Shown here: positions 25,580 through 34,775 of the stretch, piece by piece
How the letters are laid out: each line of letters begins with the position of its first letter
Numbering within the stretch: the first letter of the stretch is position 1
Source: an uncultured Lachnospiraceae bacterium
GTDB lineage: Bacteria; Bacillota; Clostridia; Lachnospirales; Lachnospiraceae
Reading direction: 5' to 3'
DNA length: 36,425 bases
NCBI GenBank assembly: GCA_946538525.1
Contig: CAMNGU010000010.1
Location: 1-36,425 of the forward strand
Position numbers and translations under genes: made by a program
Notes under the pieces: model-generated
Database searches by the model: none
What the model saw: the letters and a program-made list of their open reading frames with translations, nothing else
Told to the model about the DNA's origin: nothing

Positions 25580-26482
25580 ATGATATTAGCAGATAGATGG
25601 AAAGATTATGAGGTGCTGGATTGTACCGATGGAGAAAAGCTTGAAAGATGGGGAAAGTATATTCTGCTTCGCCCGGATCCACAGGTCATCTGGAGCACAA
25701 AAAGGATTTCGGCTGAATGGAAGAAGTTGAATGGACACTATCATAGAAGTAATCGTGGTGGTGGAGAATGGGAATTCTTTGATCTTCCACAGGAGTGGCA
25801 GATTGAGTATAAGCTTCCAAGCGAAGGAGTTACTGGAAGCGATTCGATGACATTTAACCTTAAACCATTTTCCTTTAAGCATACAGGTATCTTTCCAGAA
25901 CAGGCTGCAAATTGGGATTATATTTTCGAAACTATAAAAAGCGCCAGGGCTTCTGATGATAGAGAGATCAAAGCTCTTAACCTTTTCGCATATACAGGAG
26001 GTGCCACTGTTGCAGCAGCAATGGCTGGAGCAAAGGTAACACATGTGGATGCATCAAAGGGAATGACTGGATGGGCGAAGGAAAATGCAAAATCCTCTGG
26101 TCTGGAAGAAGCGCCTATCAGATGGCTCATCGATGACTGCATCAAGTTTGTTGAACGAGAGATAAGAAGAGGGAATAAATATCAGGTAATCATCATGGAT
26201 CCTCCTTCATATGGTCGTGGACCAAAGGGCGAAATGTGGAAGATGGAAGATAACATCTTCGAACTGATAAAGCTCACAAGTCAGATACTTGCTGATGATG
26301 CTATCATTTATCTGATTAACATGTATACTACAGGACTTTCACCAGCGGTACTCAATTATATGATCGCTGAAACAGTGATCAAGTCACATGGTGGAAGCGT
26401 ATCTTCAGAAGATATAGGCCTTCCGGTTAGAGATACAGGACTAATCCTTCCTTGCGGCTCAACTGCAAGATGGACTCCATAA
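25580..26482 (+). CDS. Class I SAM-dependent methyltransferase (COG1092/RlmI-like)
   Basis: The 300-residue cytoplasmic methyltransferase resembles the catalytic part of the RlmI/RlmK-type 23S rRNA cytosine methyltransferases. SAM-binding motif I is LNLFAYTGGATVAAAMAGA (about 137-155), followed by VDASKGMTGWAKEN, and the catalytic motif IV is IMDPPSYGRGPKGE (about 209-222). The N-terminal PUA domain of true RlmI is absent; instead there is a Trp-rich stretch (WGKYILLRPDPQVIW). GAAAGAGGAT precedes the ATG. The 150-bp gap before it holds nothing I recognise. The target may be rRNA but is not proven. The gene ends at the palindrome at 26492-26538. Confidence 0.85.
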   Translation: MILADRWKDYEVLDCTDGEKLERWGKYILLRPDPQVIWSTKRISAEWKKLNGHYHRSNRGGGEWEFFDLPQEWQIEYKLPSEGVTGSDSMTFNLKPFSFKHTGIFPEQAANWDYIFETIKSARASDDREIKALNLFAYTGGATVAAAMAGAKVTHVDASKGMTGWAKENAKSSGLEEAPIRWLIDDCIKFVEREIRRGNKYQVIIMDPPSYGRGPKGEMWKMEDNIFELIKLTSQILADDAIIYLINMYTTGLSPAVLNYMIAETVIKSHGGSVSSEDIGLPVRDTGLILPCGSTARWTP

Positions 26483-26491
26483 TGTGTTAAT

Positions 26492-26542
26492 GGGGACAGG
26501 TCCAAATTGCACATTTCGTGCAATTTGGACCTGTCCCCTTTT
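26492..26542. terminator. Long perfect palindrome, terminator or REP-like element
   Basis: The two 21-nt arms at 26492-26512 and 26518-26538 are perfect reverse complements around the loop ATTTC. The arms begin GGGGACAGGTCC and end GGACCTGTCCCC, followed by TTTT. The structure is far longer than a usual terminator. GGGGACAGGTCC-type palindromes are, as I recall, widespread intergenic REP-like elements mobilised by RAYT transposases. It can also terminate the methyltransferase transcript. Confidence 0.75.
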
Positions 26543-26545
26543 CAC

Positions 26546-26574
26546 TTTACAAATCGTTCATGTTGTGATAATAT
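26546..26574 (+). promoter_or_regulatory. Candidate promoter of the FecR-CHASE2 cluster
   Basis: TTTACA (26546-26551) and TAATAT (26569-26574) are 17 bp apart, immediately downstream of the palindrome and 46 bp before the FecR-domain gene. A TGTGATAAT extended -10 overlaps it. Confidence 0.45.
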
Positions 26575-26619
26575 AGGAAGGTGACTTAGTTGCCAAAATT
26601 AAGTACGAGGTAAAAGGGT

Positions 26620-27522
26620 ATGGATAGGAAGAAGGTTGTTATAATTGTCTCTGCCGCTATACTGGCGATTGTTTTGGCGCTGGTCATTTTTCTTTTGGTT
26701 TTCAAAAAGGACGACTACCGAATTCTTAAGGTCTTTGAGGTTGAGGGCCAGGCGAATGTAGCCCGTGAGGGAAAAGGGGACATATCTCCATATACAAATA
26801 TGGTTCTTGAGTCTGGAGACAAGGTGTCGCTGGATAGCGGTAAACTTACTATCCGGGCAGATGAAGATAAGTATATCTTTTTTGATGAAAAAACAGAGAT
26901 TTTACTTAAAGCATCTGGAAATAGCAAAAATAGTAAAACCAATATCGAAATTCTAAGTGGTTCTATAACGAACAATATCCAAAACAAACTTTCCGATGAT
27001 TCTAGTTATGAAATTAATACACCGAATTCAACCATGTCAGTTCGTGGTACTGTTTTCTATGTGACGACCTACGAAATTGATGGAGTAAAGTACACGAGAG
27101 TATGTGTGTTTGAAGGAAAAGTTGCAACAAAGCTTGTATACAAGGACGGAACTGTTGCAGAAACAGAAGTGGGAGTTGAAAAAGGTAAAGAGGTAACTAT
27201 CTACGAAGATGGAACTACCACAGATTATGTGTCTGATCCAAAGGACATTGATTACGATACTCTTCCTGATAATGTACTTGAACTTCTGATTGATATCAAT
27301 GATGAAGGAAAGGATCTATCTATTACAAATCCTGAGATTAAGAGAATTCTTGAAGGACCATACTATGTAACATTTACATATAATGGAAAAGAATTTGGAA
27401 CACAGACAGTTGAGAAGGGTAAGAAGGCACAGGTACCTACACTTAGTCCGGCATCTAGTGGAGGATGGGACTTCGACTTTGATACTCCTATTGAACGCGA
27501 TACAACTATTGAGTGGAAGTAA
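26620..27522 (+). CDS. FecR-domain membrane protein
   Basis: The predicted protein has 300 residues. An N-terminal transmembrane anchor (about 6-28) is followed by an extracytoplasmic FecR-type domain: VEGQANVAREGKGDISPYTNMVLESGDKVSLDSG (from about 41), a beta-rich middle (IEILSGSITNNIQ) and the conserved INTPNSTMSVRGTVFYV (about 129-145), with FEGKV and VEKGKEVTIYEDG after it. The last 40 residues (YYVTFTYNGKEFGTQTVEKG) look like a Listeria-Bacteroides-type small repeat. There is no sigma factor nearby, so it is unlikely to be a classic FecR anti-sigma regulator. FecR-like proteins are found beside CHASE2 proteins in other bacteria. GAGGTAAAAGGG precedes the ATG. It is the first gene of a probable operon up to the diguanylate cyclase. 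Confidence 0.8.
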   Translation: MDRKKVVIIVSAAILAIVLALVIFLLVFKKDDYRILKVFEVEGQANVAREGKGDISPYTNMVLESGDKVSLDSGKLTIRADEDKYIFFDEKTEILLKASGNSKNSKTNIEILSGSITNNIQNKLSDDSSYEINTPNSTMSVRGTVFYVTTYEIDGVKYTRVCVFEGKVATKLVYKDGTVAETEVGVEKGKEVTIYEDGTTTDYVSDPKDIDYDTLPDNVLELLIDINDEGKDLSITNPEIKRILEGPYYVTFTYNGKEFGTQTVEKGKKAQVPTLSPASSGGWDFDFDTPIERDTTIEWK

Positions 27523-27618
27523 TGAGTGAATTTAGAAAATGATTCGAGATTAGAAACAAAGTAAATGATCCAGAGTGAATAATCCAAGTAAGTTGAACTA
27601 GGGTAGAAGGTGATTCGT

Positions 27619-30600
27619 ATGGTAAAAATGAATTCGAATAAAATAAAAAAAATCACATCCGCTTTTCTCGCAGTATGCATGGTGTTAACAGTGACATTTG
27701 GCGATGTGGGAAAAAATATAGGAATAAAAGAGGTTGAGTCTGCAGGAGAACCAACGCCAGTAGCATCGGGTGCATTGTCATTTGATAGATTTGATACTCT
27801 TACATATCTTCAAAGTGCTGTTGAGGGGGAAAACTGCTCATGTGTTTTGGCATATAATGAAGCCGAAGGTGTGGATGAGTTGACTTATCAAAGAATTACT
27901 GATGCAGATACAGGGACAATGGAAACGGTACATGAGTATATTAGTGAAGGCGAAGTTATAAGAGTTTATAATTCAAATGTCACACTATATGTGGTCGATA
28001 ACCGTACTGCTGTAATTGATAATCATGGTTATACATATGTTTTAGGCGACAATAAAATAGGCTCGAACAGTGGATATATGGAAGTATATAGTAGTTTATC
28101 TGGCGAGTTTAGTAATGGTGGAGAACTTCATCTTATGCCGGGGTGTGACTGTGAAGGGGTCACTGAGTTTAGTGGTGTGGGAAGTTTATATGCCGATTCT
28201 GTTACTATAGATTCGAGATTCTCAAACAGAAATAATTACGAAATATATGCCGATGATATTACTATGGAAAAGGGGACGACGATTAATGGCGGATCGATTC
28301 ATGCTGCTAAGAGTCTAACTATGTCGGGGTTCTCCTATGGTGATTCCTATGGACCGGCTATACATGTGAATTCAGACACAATTATAACTACGAGTAATTA
28401 TACATTTAATCTTTCTGTGGATGACATAGGGGAAAATAAGCGTATAGAAGGAGAGTTTTATGATGGAAAAGCTGTTTCCTGGTTATTAAAGGAAGAGCCA
28501 AGTATAGATGTTGATGATTCTATAAGTGTTCTATATGGTACAAATTATGATCTTAGTAATTATATGACTACTAATTCTGATGGTACTGTATCAATGAAAT
28601 ATGCCCGTTACTATGGCGGTGACTATTATGGGGAGGCTACTACCGAGAGGCCAACTGATGTTGGAATGTATAGGGTATATTATTCCGTTGCAGAAACAGA
28701 GGATTATAGAGGGATTGAAGATTATGACGCGGATTATGATATAAGGTATCTTACTAAAGATATTGATCCTAATATGAGTGCTACAACAACAGGTACATAT
28801 ATAGAATATGATTCGGATCGTTATTATAGTACTCCTGTTACTGTTACAGCGAATACTGGTTTTCAGATTAAGAATGATGATATTTTTGATGAAGATGGGG
28901 ATGAAGAACCATTTTCTGATTCGGTTACTATCGATGAGGATGGATATCATTATGGCGTGTTAGTTGTATTCCGCCGAAACAGTGACCTGGCAAAATCTCA
29001 ACCGGAATATGTAAATACTCTAACATATTATATTGATACTAAAGCTCCAGAAGCAATAGCTGAATCTGTTATTGATGAAAAAGGTAATACTCCTGATGTA
29101 CAGGTTAAGGATGGGGCAGAGTTCCATGCAAGGAGACTTGAGTTCGACATACAGGATGTTTGGGATAGTGAAGAGGATATCTACATGGATGCTCTAACAT
29201 CTGTTACAGTTAATGGAGAGGGAATTGATATTGTTGATGGTATTGCTCATATAGAAATGTCAACAACCAGAGGGGTAAAAACCTATGAAATAGTTGCAGA
29301 GGATAGGGCTGGTAACAAGAACAATATGACTTTGTCTATAGAGTATGTTAAAGATGTGCCTGAGACTACTATTTCCATGGCTGATGCTAAATATGGTTCC
29401 GCATTGGCTGCTCCAGAAGTTGAAACGGATTCTGATCAGGATGAATCTCAGTATGTATATTACTATAAGGAAAAGGGTGCTGATGATGATTCTTATACAA
29501 CTACAAAACCTTCTTCAGTAGGTGATTATACAGTTAAGGTTGAGATTCCTGCCACAGAACTTTATTCAGCGTCCACTGCAACAACAGATTTTTCTATCTC
29601 ATATCTTGCAGCGCCAGAGGAATCTTACAGTATAGCAGGAACAAAAGGTAAGAATGATTATTATACAAGTGATGTATATTTAAATGCACCAGAAGGCTAT
29701 ACCATAGCCACCTCTGAAGATGGTACATTTGCTGAATCTATTCTTTATACAGATAGCGTTAGTAATGTATATCTTAAGAGAACTACAGATGGTGCAATCA
29801 CTGATGCAATTGATGTGCCTGTTCTTTATATCGATAAGGATAAGCCTCATATAGCTGATAGAGCTCTTGACAGTGATGGTTATGAGCTTGAGCTATTAGA
29901 GGGAAATGCTATGAAGGCTAAATCTCTAAGCTTTACAGTCCAGGATATTAATCTTTCTTCGGTAACTGTAAATGGTGAAGCTGTCGATGTAGCTGATGGA
30001 AATGCGGATATAAATATCAAGGCAACAGTTGGTGAAAAGGTTGCATACAAAGTTGTAGCGGAAGATATAGCTGGAAATGAATCAAATCTTTCATTTACTC
30101 TCGAATATGGTGTAAAGATTGTTCCTACAGCAACAGTATCGCTTGGTGATTATTATGTTGGTCAGAGCTATGAGCCAGCCCTCAAAACAGATTCGGATGG
30201 AGCTGGTGATGCAGTGTTTGAATATAAGAAAGCCGGAACCGCTGATAGCAGCTACACAACTAGCGTTCCTGTAACGGATGGAAGATATGTGGTTCGCGCA
30301 ACAGTTCCAGAAACAGAAAATTATAAGGGAATAAGCTGTACAGATGAATTTGAGTTATCATTCCTGGAAGCTCCAAAAGTAGCATTTTCCCTTTCAGGAA
30401 CAAAAGGTAAAAATGAATATTATACAAGTGATGTATATCTTGAGGCTGTTGATGGATATAGTATTGCATATTCGTTAACAGGTGCATATAGTTCTAGCGT
30501 TGCTTATACAGGAGCAGGGCAGAGCGTTTATCTTAGAAGAGCTTCTGATGGAGCGAAGACAGATGCTATAAAGGTGGCACAGAATCTAAAGATTGATAAG

Positions 30601-31020
30601 GTGGCACCAGAGTTTCTTCAGGGAACCGACGGTAGTTCAGTATATTCAGATGAAATGTCTATTACTGTAAAAGATGATCACATGTCTTCACTCACAGTTG
30701 ATGGTGAGAAGGTTGGTTCTGCAGGAACATCAAAGGAAGAAGCAACGGCAAAGCTGGATCCTGAAAATGGTATAAAGACATTTAAGATGGTGGCTGAGGA
30801 CGAGGCAGGAAATACAAGTTCTCTCACTATGACACTTAAAGCAACCTGGCTTAAGGATAAGGTTATTCCTGCGAATAAGCTTCTTCCGCTTGTAAGATCA
30901 GAGTCCTACAAACTGGATAATGGTAAGTGGACAGTAAGTGGAGATTCAACAGTTTACTCAGGTGGCTGGGATGTATATGTTAATACTGATGGAAGTTATA
31001 CATTTACTAAGCAGAACTGA
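27619..31020 (+). CDS. Large secreted modular protein with repeated Ig-like domains
   Basis: The predicted protein has 1133 residues. I chose the ATG at 27619 because AGAAGG lies 8 bp upstream; a GTG at 27610 sits inside that site. The signal peptide covers about residues 1-40. The N-terminal third (about 50-280) is unassigned and contains many Tyr/Asp residues. From about residue 290 a three-part module repeats: an MBG-like unit (about 290, 579 and 834; SLGDYYVGQSYEP, VPETENYKG), a SxxGTKGKNxYYTSDVYL unit (about 667 and 917), and a bacterial Ig-like unit (about 474, 739 and 993; SSVTVNGEAV, VAEDIAGNES). It ends with a short YSGGWDVYVNTDGSYTF motif. There are no wall anchor or transmembrane segments at the C-terminus. 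It is probably a surface or matrix protein; the ligand is unknown. Confidence 0.75.
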   Translation: MVKMNSNKIKKITSAFLAVCMVLTVTFGDVGKNIGIKEVESAGEPTPVASGALSFDRFDTLTYLQSAVEGENCSCVLAYNEAEGVDELTYQRITDADTGTMETVHEYISEGEVIRVYNSNVTLYVVDNRTAVIDNHGYTYVLGDNKIGSNSGYMEVYSSLSGEFSNGGELHLMPGCDCEGVTEFSGVGSLYADSVTIDSRFSNRNNYEIYADDITMEKGTTINGGSIHAAKSLTMSGFSYGDSYGPAIHVNSDTIITTSNYTFNLSVDDIGENKRIEGEFYDGKAVSWLLKEEPSIDVDDSISVLYGTNYDLSNYMTTNSDGTVSMKYARYYGGDYYGEATTERPTDVGMYRVYYSVAETEDYRGIEDYDADYDIRYLTKDIDPNMSATTTGTYIEYDSDRYYSTPVTVTANTGFQIKNDDIFDEDGDEEPFSDSVTIDEDGYHYGVLVVFRRNSDLAKSQPEYVNTLTYYIDTKAPEAIAESVIDEKGNTPDVQVKDGAEFHARRLEFDIQDVWDSEEDIYMDALTSVTVNGEGIDIVDGIAHIEMSTTRGVKTYEIVAEDRAGNKNNMTLSIEYVKDVPETTISMADAKYGSALAAPEVETDSDQDESQYVYYYKEKGADDDSYTTTKPSSVGDYTVKVEIPATELYSASTATTDFSISYLAAPEESYSIAGTKGKNDYYTSDVYLNAPEGYTIATSEDGTFAESILYTDSVSNVYLKRTTDGAITDAIDVPVLYIDKDKPHIADRALDSDGYELELLEGNAMKAKSLSFTVQDINLSSVTVNGEAVDVADGNADINIKATVGEKVAYKVVAEDIAGNESNLSFTLEYGVKIVPTATVSLGDYYVGQSYEPALKTDSDGAGDAVFEYKKAGTADSSYTTSVPVTDGRYVVRATVPETENYKGISCTDEFELSFLEAPKVAFSLSGTKGKNEYYTSDVYLEAVDGYSIAYSLTGAYSSSVAYTGAGQSVYLRRASDGAKTDAIKVAQNLKIDKVAPEFLQGTDGSSVYSDEMSITVKDDHMSSLTVDGEKVGSAGTSKEEATAKLDPENGIKTFKMVAEDEAGNTSSLTMTLKATWLKDKVIPANKLLPLVRSESYKLDNGKWTVSGDSTVYSGGWDVYVNTDGSYTFTKQN

Positions 31021-31066
31021 TTATAGTAACTGTATTAAGCGGGACTATATCAAATAGGACGATATA

Positions 31067-32854
31067 ATGAATAAAAAAATATTTACAATAATAGAAACTT
31101 TGATGGTAGGAGTGTTGGTATTCGCGTTAACGATTACCAACGCTCTTAGCGCATTAGATTACATTGCAAGAGATAGTATCTACCAGATTCCGAGAGGAAT
31201 TGACAGCAATATCAAGATTATTGGTATTGATGAGAAGACTATGTCCCAGTATGGACCAGCGCAGACCTGGTCACGAAGCAGGTATGCTCAGCTTATCGAA
31301 AAGCTAAATGAATCTGAGGACAGTAAGCCTCTTATCATTGCCTTCGATATTCAGTTTTCCGGGAATGTGGATGAAGGTGATGATGAGTTCGCCCAGGCTG
31401 CAAAGGAAAGTGGAAATGTGGTTGTGGTGGATCAGCTGATCTATGGAAAGACTGCTCAGACTGATGAAAATGGAAATACTTATATTGAGGAGTCTGTGGT
31501 CGGTACTGATGAGCCTTATGATGCTCTTGGAGAATCAGTAAAGATTGGATATAGTAATGTGTCACTGGATTCTGATGGAGTTGTTAGAAGAATCATTCCA
31601 GAAGAGATGGTGGGAGACAAGACTTATCAGATGTTCTCCAATGTAATCTATCAGGAGTATTGTAGATTAACAAACATAACTCCAAATAAAATTCCAACAG
31701 ATAAGACTGGAAGGTCTCTGATAAATTTCTCCGGTGAACCAGGGGACTATGAATATATATCCCTGTGCGATGTTATGAATGGAGCTATAGATAGCAGGGC
31801 TTTCGGCGACAGCATAATATTTGTGGGTGCATATGCTCCGGGCATGCAGGATAATTTTGAGGTGCCAAGTGGCGGCAGTGAGCAGATGTATGGAGTTGAG
31901 ATTCATGCCAACATTCTGCAGTCATATATTCAGGAGAGGTTCGCTGTAGAAGGAAGTCCTTATATTTATGGACTCATCACTGCAGTTATAGCGATGCTTA
32001 TAACTCTGCTTTTTAGAAAACTGAGACCATGGCAGACCCTTATAGTTTTGGTTGTTACTATAATTGGTGAAGCGCTGATCCTTATAGCAATCAATAATAG
32101 CGGTAAGGCTTTTAGTGTCATTTATCTTCCTGTAGTACTTGCGGTTGCTTTTGTAGTACATCTGGCAAGAGAGTATATTCTCGAAAAGAAAAGGAAGAAA
32201 GAAGTGCTGAAAGCTTTTAGTAAATATGTGGCCCCTCAGATTATTGATGAAATCTCCAAAGGCGGAGATTTCCAGATTAAGCTAGGTGGCGAGAATAGAG
32301 ATATTGCGGTGCTCTTCGTAGATATTAGAGGATTTACCACAATGTCCGAGGCTTTGGAACCGGAACAGGTGGTGGAGATTCTAAATGAGTATCTTGCCCT
32401 TACAACCAAATCCATCTTTGATAATTCCGGTACTCTGGATAAATTCGTGGGTGATGCTACCATGGCGGTATTCAATTCACCGTTTGATTTAGAGGATTAC
32501 GAATTCAAGGCGGTTTGTGCCGCGATGGATATTGTAAATGGTGGCCGCGAGCTTGAGAAGGTTCTGCTGGAGAAGTATGGCAGAAGCGTTGGATTTGGAG
32601 TAGGCGTTAATGTGGGACCTGCGGTAGTTGGTAATATTGGCTGTGAATTCAGAATGGACTTTACGGCTATTGGAGATACAGTAAATACAGCTGCAAGACT
32701 TGAAGCAAATGCCAAGAAGGGGCAGGTGCTTATAAGTGATGTTCTGTATGAAAGAGTTAAGGATAGGGTTGAGGTTAAGGAGATTGGAGAAATTCCTCTC
32801 AAGGGTAAGAGTAAAGGCGTATTCGTATATGAAGTTACGGAGGTTCATAGATAA
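31067..32854 (+). CDS. CHASE2-domain class III adenylate/guanylate cyclase
   Basis: The predicted protein has 595 residues. An N-terminal transmembrane helix (about 7-28) leads to an extracellular CHASE2 sensor (about 30-300; IIAFDIQFSGNVDEGDDEFA, GYSNVSLDSDGVVRRI, FVGAYAPGMQDNFEVP). Three helices follow (about 302-367), and the cyclase domain occupies about 400-590. Both metal-binding aspartates are present: D419 in FVDIRGF and D463 in KFVGDATMAVF. So are K459 and the transition-state residues N540 and R544 (DTVNTAARLE). It should make a cyclic nucleotide in the cytoplasm in response to an outside signal. cAMP is more likely than cGMP, but this is not certain from sequence. It lies 46 bp after the Ig-like gene and overlaps the next start by one base. 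Confidence 0.9.
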   Translation: MNKKIFTIIETLMVGVLVFALTITNALSALDYIARDSIYQIPRGIDSNIKIIGIDEKTMSQYGPAQTWSRSRYAQLIEKLNESEDSKPLIIAFDIQFSGNVDEGDDEFAQAAKESGNVVVVDQLIYGKTAQTDENGNTYIEESVVGTDEPYDALGESVKIGYSNVSLDSDGVVRRIIPEEMVGDKTYQMFSNVIYQEYCRLTNITPNKIPTDKTGRSLINFSGEPGDYEYISLCDVMNGAIDSRAFGDSIIFVGAYAPGMQDNFEVPSGGSEQMYGVEIHANILQSYIQERFAVEGSPYIYGLITAVIAMLITLLFRKLRPWQTLIVLVVTIIGEALILIAINNSGKAFSVIYLPVVLAVAFVVHLAREYILEKKRKKEVLKAFSKYVAPQIIDEISKGGDFQIKLGGENRDIAVLFVDIRGFTTMSEALEPEQVVEILNEYLALTTKSIFDNSGTLDKFVGDATMAVFNSPFDLEDYEFKAVCAAMDIVNGGRELEKVLLEKYGRSVGFGVGVNVGPAVVGNIGCEFRMDFTAIGDTVNTAARLEANAKKGQVLISDVLYERVKDRVEVKEIGEIPLKGKSKGVFVYEVTEVHR

Positions 32855-33708
32855 TGATTAAATTTCTGGGGAGAGGCGCTGGATTCTCTGATGAACATAA
32901 TGGTGCCTGCTTCGGACTGGGGAAGAAACTGATACTTCTGGATTGTCCGCTTGTTACATTTAATAAACTTAAAAATGCTGGCCTGGGAGCGGTATATAAT
33001 TCCTGCGTATGTGGAAACTGTGATGCTGGAATCTATACGGAAGGGACAAATGTAGATTCTTCTGATAAGTTTGGTACAGCCGGGTTGGAGGAGCTGGTGA
33101 TTATAATCACCCACACTCATAGTGATCATATAGGTGGACTGGCGCTCACTATCCATTATGCGACTTTTATATGGAAGCTTCATGTTACAGTTGTTGCTCC
33201 CTCTCAGGAGGTTGAGAGGGACCTAAAATATATGTTTGATAACCTTGATGGGTGTGATGTTAATACTTATGACCTGGTGACGGCTCAGGAGTATATTTCC
33301 GGCAATTCTGCTGATCAGAACTTCTGGCTTAAGGCGGCAATTCCAACAACCCATGTTCCTAGCCTTGAAGGTAAGTGCTTTGGATATGCATTATATATAG
33401 AAGGAAAAAATGTAATCTATACTGGAGATACCAATACTTTGGAGCCTTATCTTGCTTATTTGGATAGTAAATATTTGGATAGTAAATATTTGGATAGTAA
33501 AGATATAAATGCCATTCTCTATACAGAGTGTTCAGCTTATGATACAGGTGTACATATGTTTGTGGATAGGCTTATGGAGTTGGAAACTCATTTCAAAGAG
33601 AAGAACATAAAGGTCTATCTAATGCATTTAGATAATGTCGAAGAAATATCGAAAAAAATACAGGATTCGTGTTTTGAACTTGCACCATATTGTGATATAC
33701 TGATGTAG
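32854..33708 (+). CDS. Metallo-beta-lactamase-fold hydrolase
   Basis: The predicted protein has 284 residues. The first zinc motif H87-T-H89-S-D91-H92 (THTHSDHIGG) is intact. Further ligands are likely in PTTHVPSL, in YTGDTNTLEP and in VYLMHLDN near the C-terminus, so it should be an active two-metal enzyme of the RNase Z/phosphodiesterase-like branch. The N-terminal CVCGNC pair of cysteines (around residue 52) is unusual. The start codon overlaps the stop of the cyclase (TAATG), with ACGGAGG inside the cyclase gene, so the two are translationally coupled. This makes a cyclic-nucleotide phosphodiesterase an attractive guess, but no motif proves it. A 15-bp in-frame repeat lies near residues 202-216. 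Confidence 0.8.
   Translation: MIKFLGRGAGFSDEHNGACFGLGKKLILLDCPLVTFNKLKNAGLGAVYNSCVCGNCDAGIYTEGTNVDSSDKFGTAGLEELVIIITHTHSDHIGGLALTIHYATFIWKLHVTVVAPSQEVERDLKYMFDNLDGCDVNTYDLVTAQEYISGNSADQNFWLKAAIPTTHVPSLEGKCFGYALYIEGKNVIYTGDTNTLEPYLAYLDSKYLDSKYLDSKDINAILYTECSAYDTGVHMFVDRLMELETHFKEKNIKVYLMHLDNVEEISKKIQDSCFELAPYCDILM
33457..33501 (+). repeat. Three perfect 15-bp tandem copies in the MBL gene
   Basis: TATTTGGATAGTAAA is repeated three times without change at 33457, 33472 and 33487, encoding YLDSK three times. It lies in a loop after the YTGDTNTLEP motif and looks like a recent slippage expansion. Confidence 0.95.
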
Positions 33709-33743
33709 CAGACAGTAATATCCGGTTTATCAAAGGGGGATAT

Positions 33744-34775
33744 ATGAATCTTAATATTAATATAGAAGAAAACACTCTTAAACAGATATATGATATCAGT
33801 GCAAAGCTTTATAATGAAATGTGTACTGACAAAGAGAAGGATCATGGTGCGATCTTCGAACACATGACGGAGCTGGGCAGAACTATGGCGGATGCCGACA
33901 GAGCCAGCTTCTGGAAATGGGACAGACATAAGCATGAGCTTTGGACCACTTCTGCAACAGGCGTTGACAAGATAGTGATTCCTGACAACACGGGACTGGT
34001 TGGAAGAGCTCTTAAGCTAGGACAGATAGTTGTTACAAATGATCCATATAATGATCCTGATTTTAATAAGGATGTAGACTGGATGACCGGTTATACAACA
34101 AACTCAGTTCTGGTTATGCCTGTAGCGAATATAAATGGAGAATTTATCGGAGCATTTCAGATTATCAATAAAAATGGTGATGGCGGCTTTGATGAGAAGG
34201 AAGATGTGAGAAAGCTTTCTATGGCTGCCCTGATATGCGGGCTTGCTATGGAGTCAGAAACATTCTTCGAGGAGTCTCATCACGATAAGCTTACGAAACT
34301 GAAGAACCGTATGGGATTCTACAATGATTTCTCTCGTAAATACAGCAAGATTCTGGATGAAGGTAGAAATCTTAGTATGTTCATCTGCGATATCGATAAG
34401 TTCAAGAGAGTAAATGATACTTACGGACATAATGCTGGAGATGATGTATTGGCATTTGCTGCATCAATGCTTGAAAGCTCTTGCGAAGAAGGCGAAGCTG
34501 TATACCGCTGGGGTGGTGAGGAATTCATCATGATGATGCCTGACACCGACCTTGAGAGCTGTGTGGCAAAGGCTGAGAAGATCAGAGAAAAGGTTATGAA
34601 GTCCACCATTGAAGCAGATGGAAATGAGATAAAGGTAACTGTAAGCTTTGGATGTAGAGCCTTTGATAAGAATATTTCTATAGAAGAAAATATAAGTAAA
34701 GCTGATGAACACCTTTACACAGCTAAGGAAACAGGTAGAAATAAGGTGGTCAGTGATCTGACAGAGAAAAAATAA
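33744..34775 (+). CDS. GAF-GGDEF diguanylate cyclase
   Basis: The 343-residue cytoplasmic protein has an N-terminal GAF sensor domain (about 25-170; DADRASFWKWD, GLVGRALKLGQIVVTNDPYND, VLVMPVANINGEFIGAFQIINK) and a GGDEF domain (about 180-340). The active-site loop is intact: W256-G257-G258-E259-E260-F261. Substrate-handling motifs are also present (LTKLKNRMGFY, FICDIDKFKRVNDTYGHNAGD, SFGCRAF). The RxxD inhibitory site that usually precedes the loop is absent (ExxE there), so product feedback of the usual type is not expected. It should make c-di-GMP from GTP under control of a small ligand or redox state sensed by the GAF domain. CAAAGGGG precedes the ATG, 35 bp after the MBL gene. Confidence 0.93.
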   Translation: MNLNINIEENTLKQIYDISAKLYNEMCTDKEKDHGAIFEHMTELGRTMADADRASFWKWDRHKHELWTTSATGVDKIVIPDNTGLVGRALKLGQIVVTNDPYNDPDFNKDVDWMTGYTTNSVLVMPVANINGEFIGAFQIINKNGDGGFDEKEDVRKLSMAALICGLAMESETFFEESHHDKLTKLKNRMGFYNDFSRKYSKILDEGRNLSMFICDIDKFKRVNDTYGHNAGDDVLAFAASMLESSCEEGEAVYRWGGEEFIMMMPDTDLESCVAKAEKIREKVMKSTIEADGNEIKVTVSFGCRAFDKNISIEENISKADEHLYTAKETGRNKVVSDLTEKK

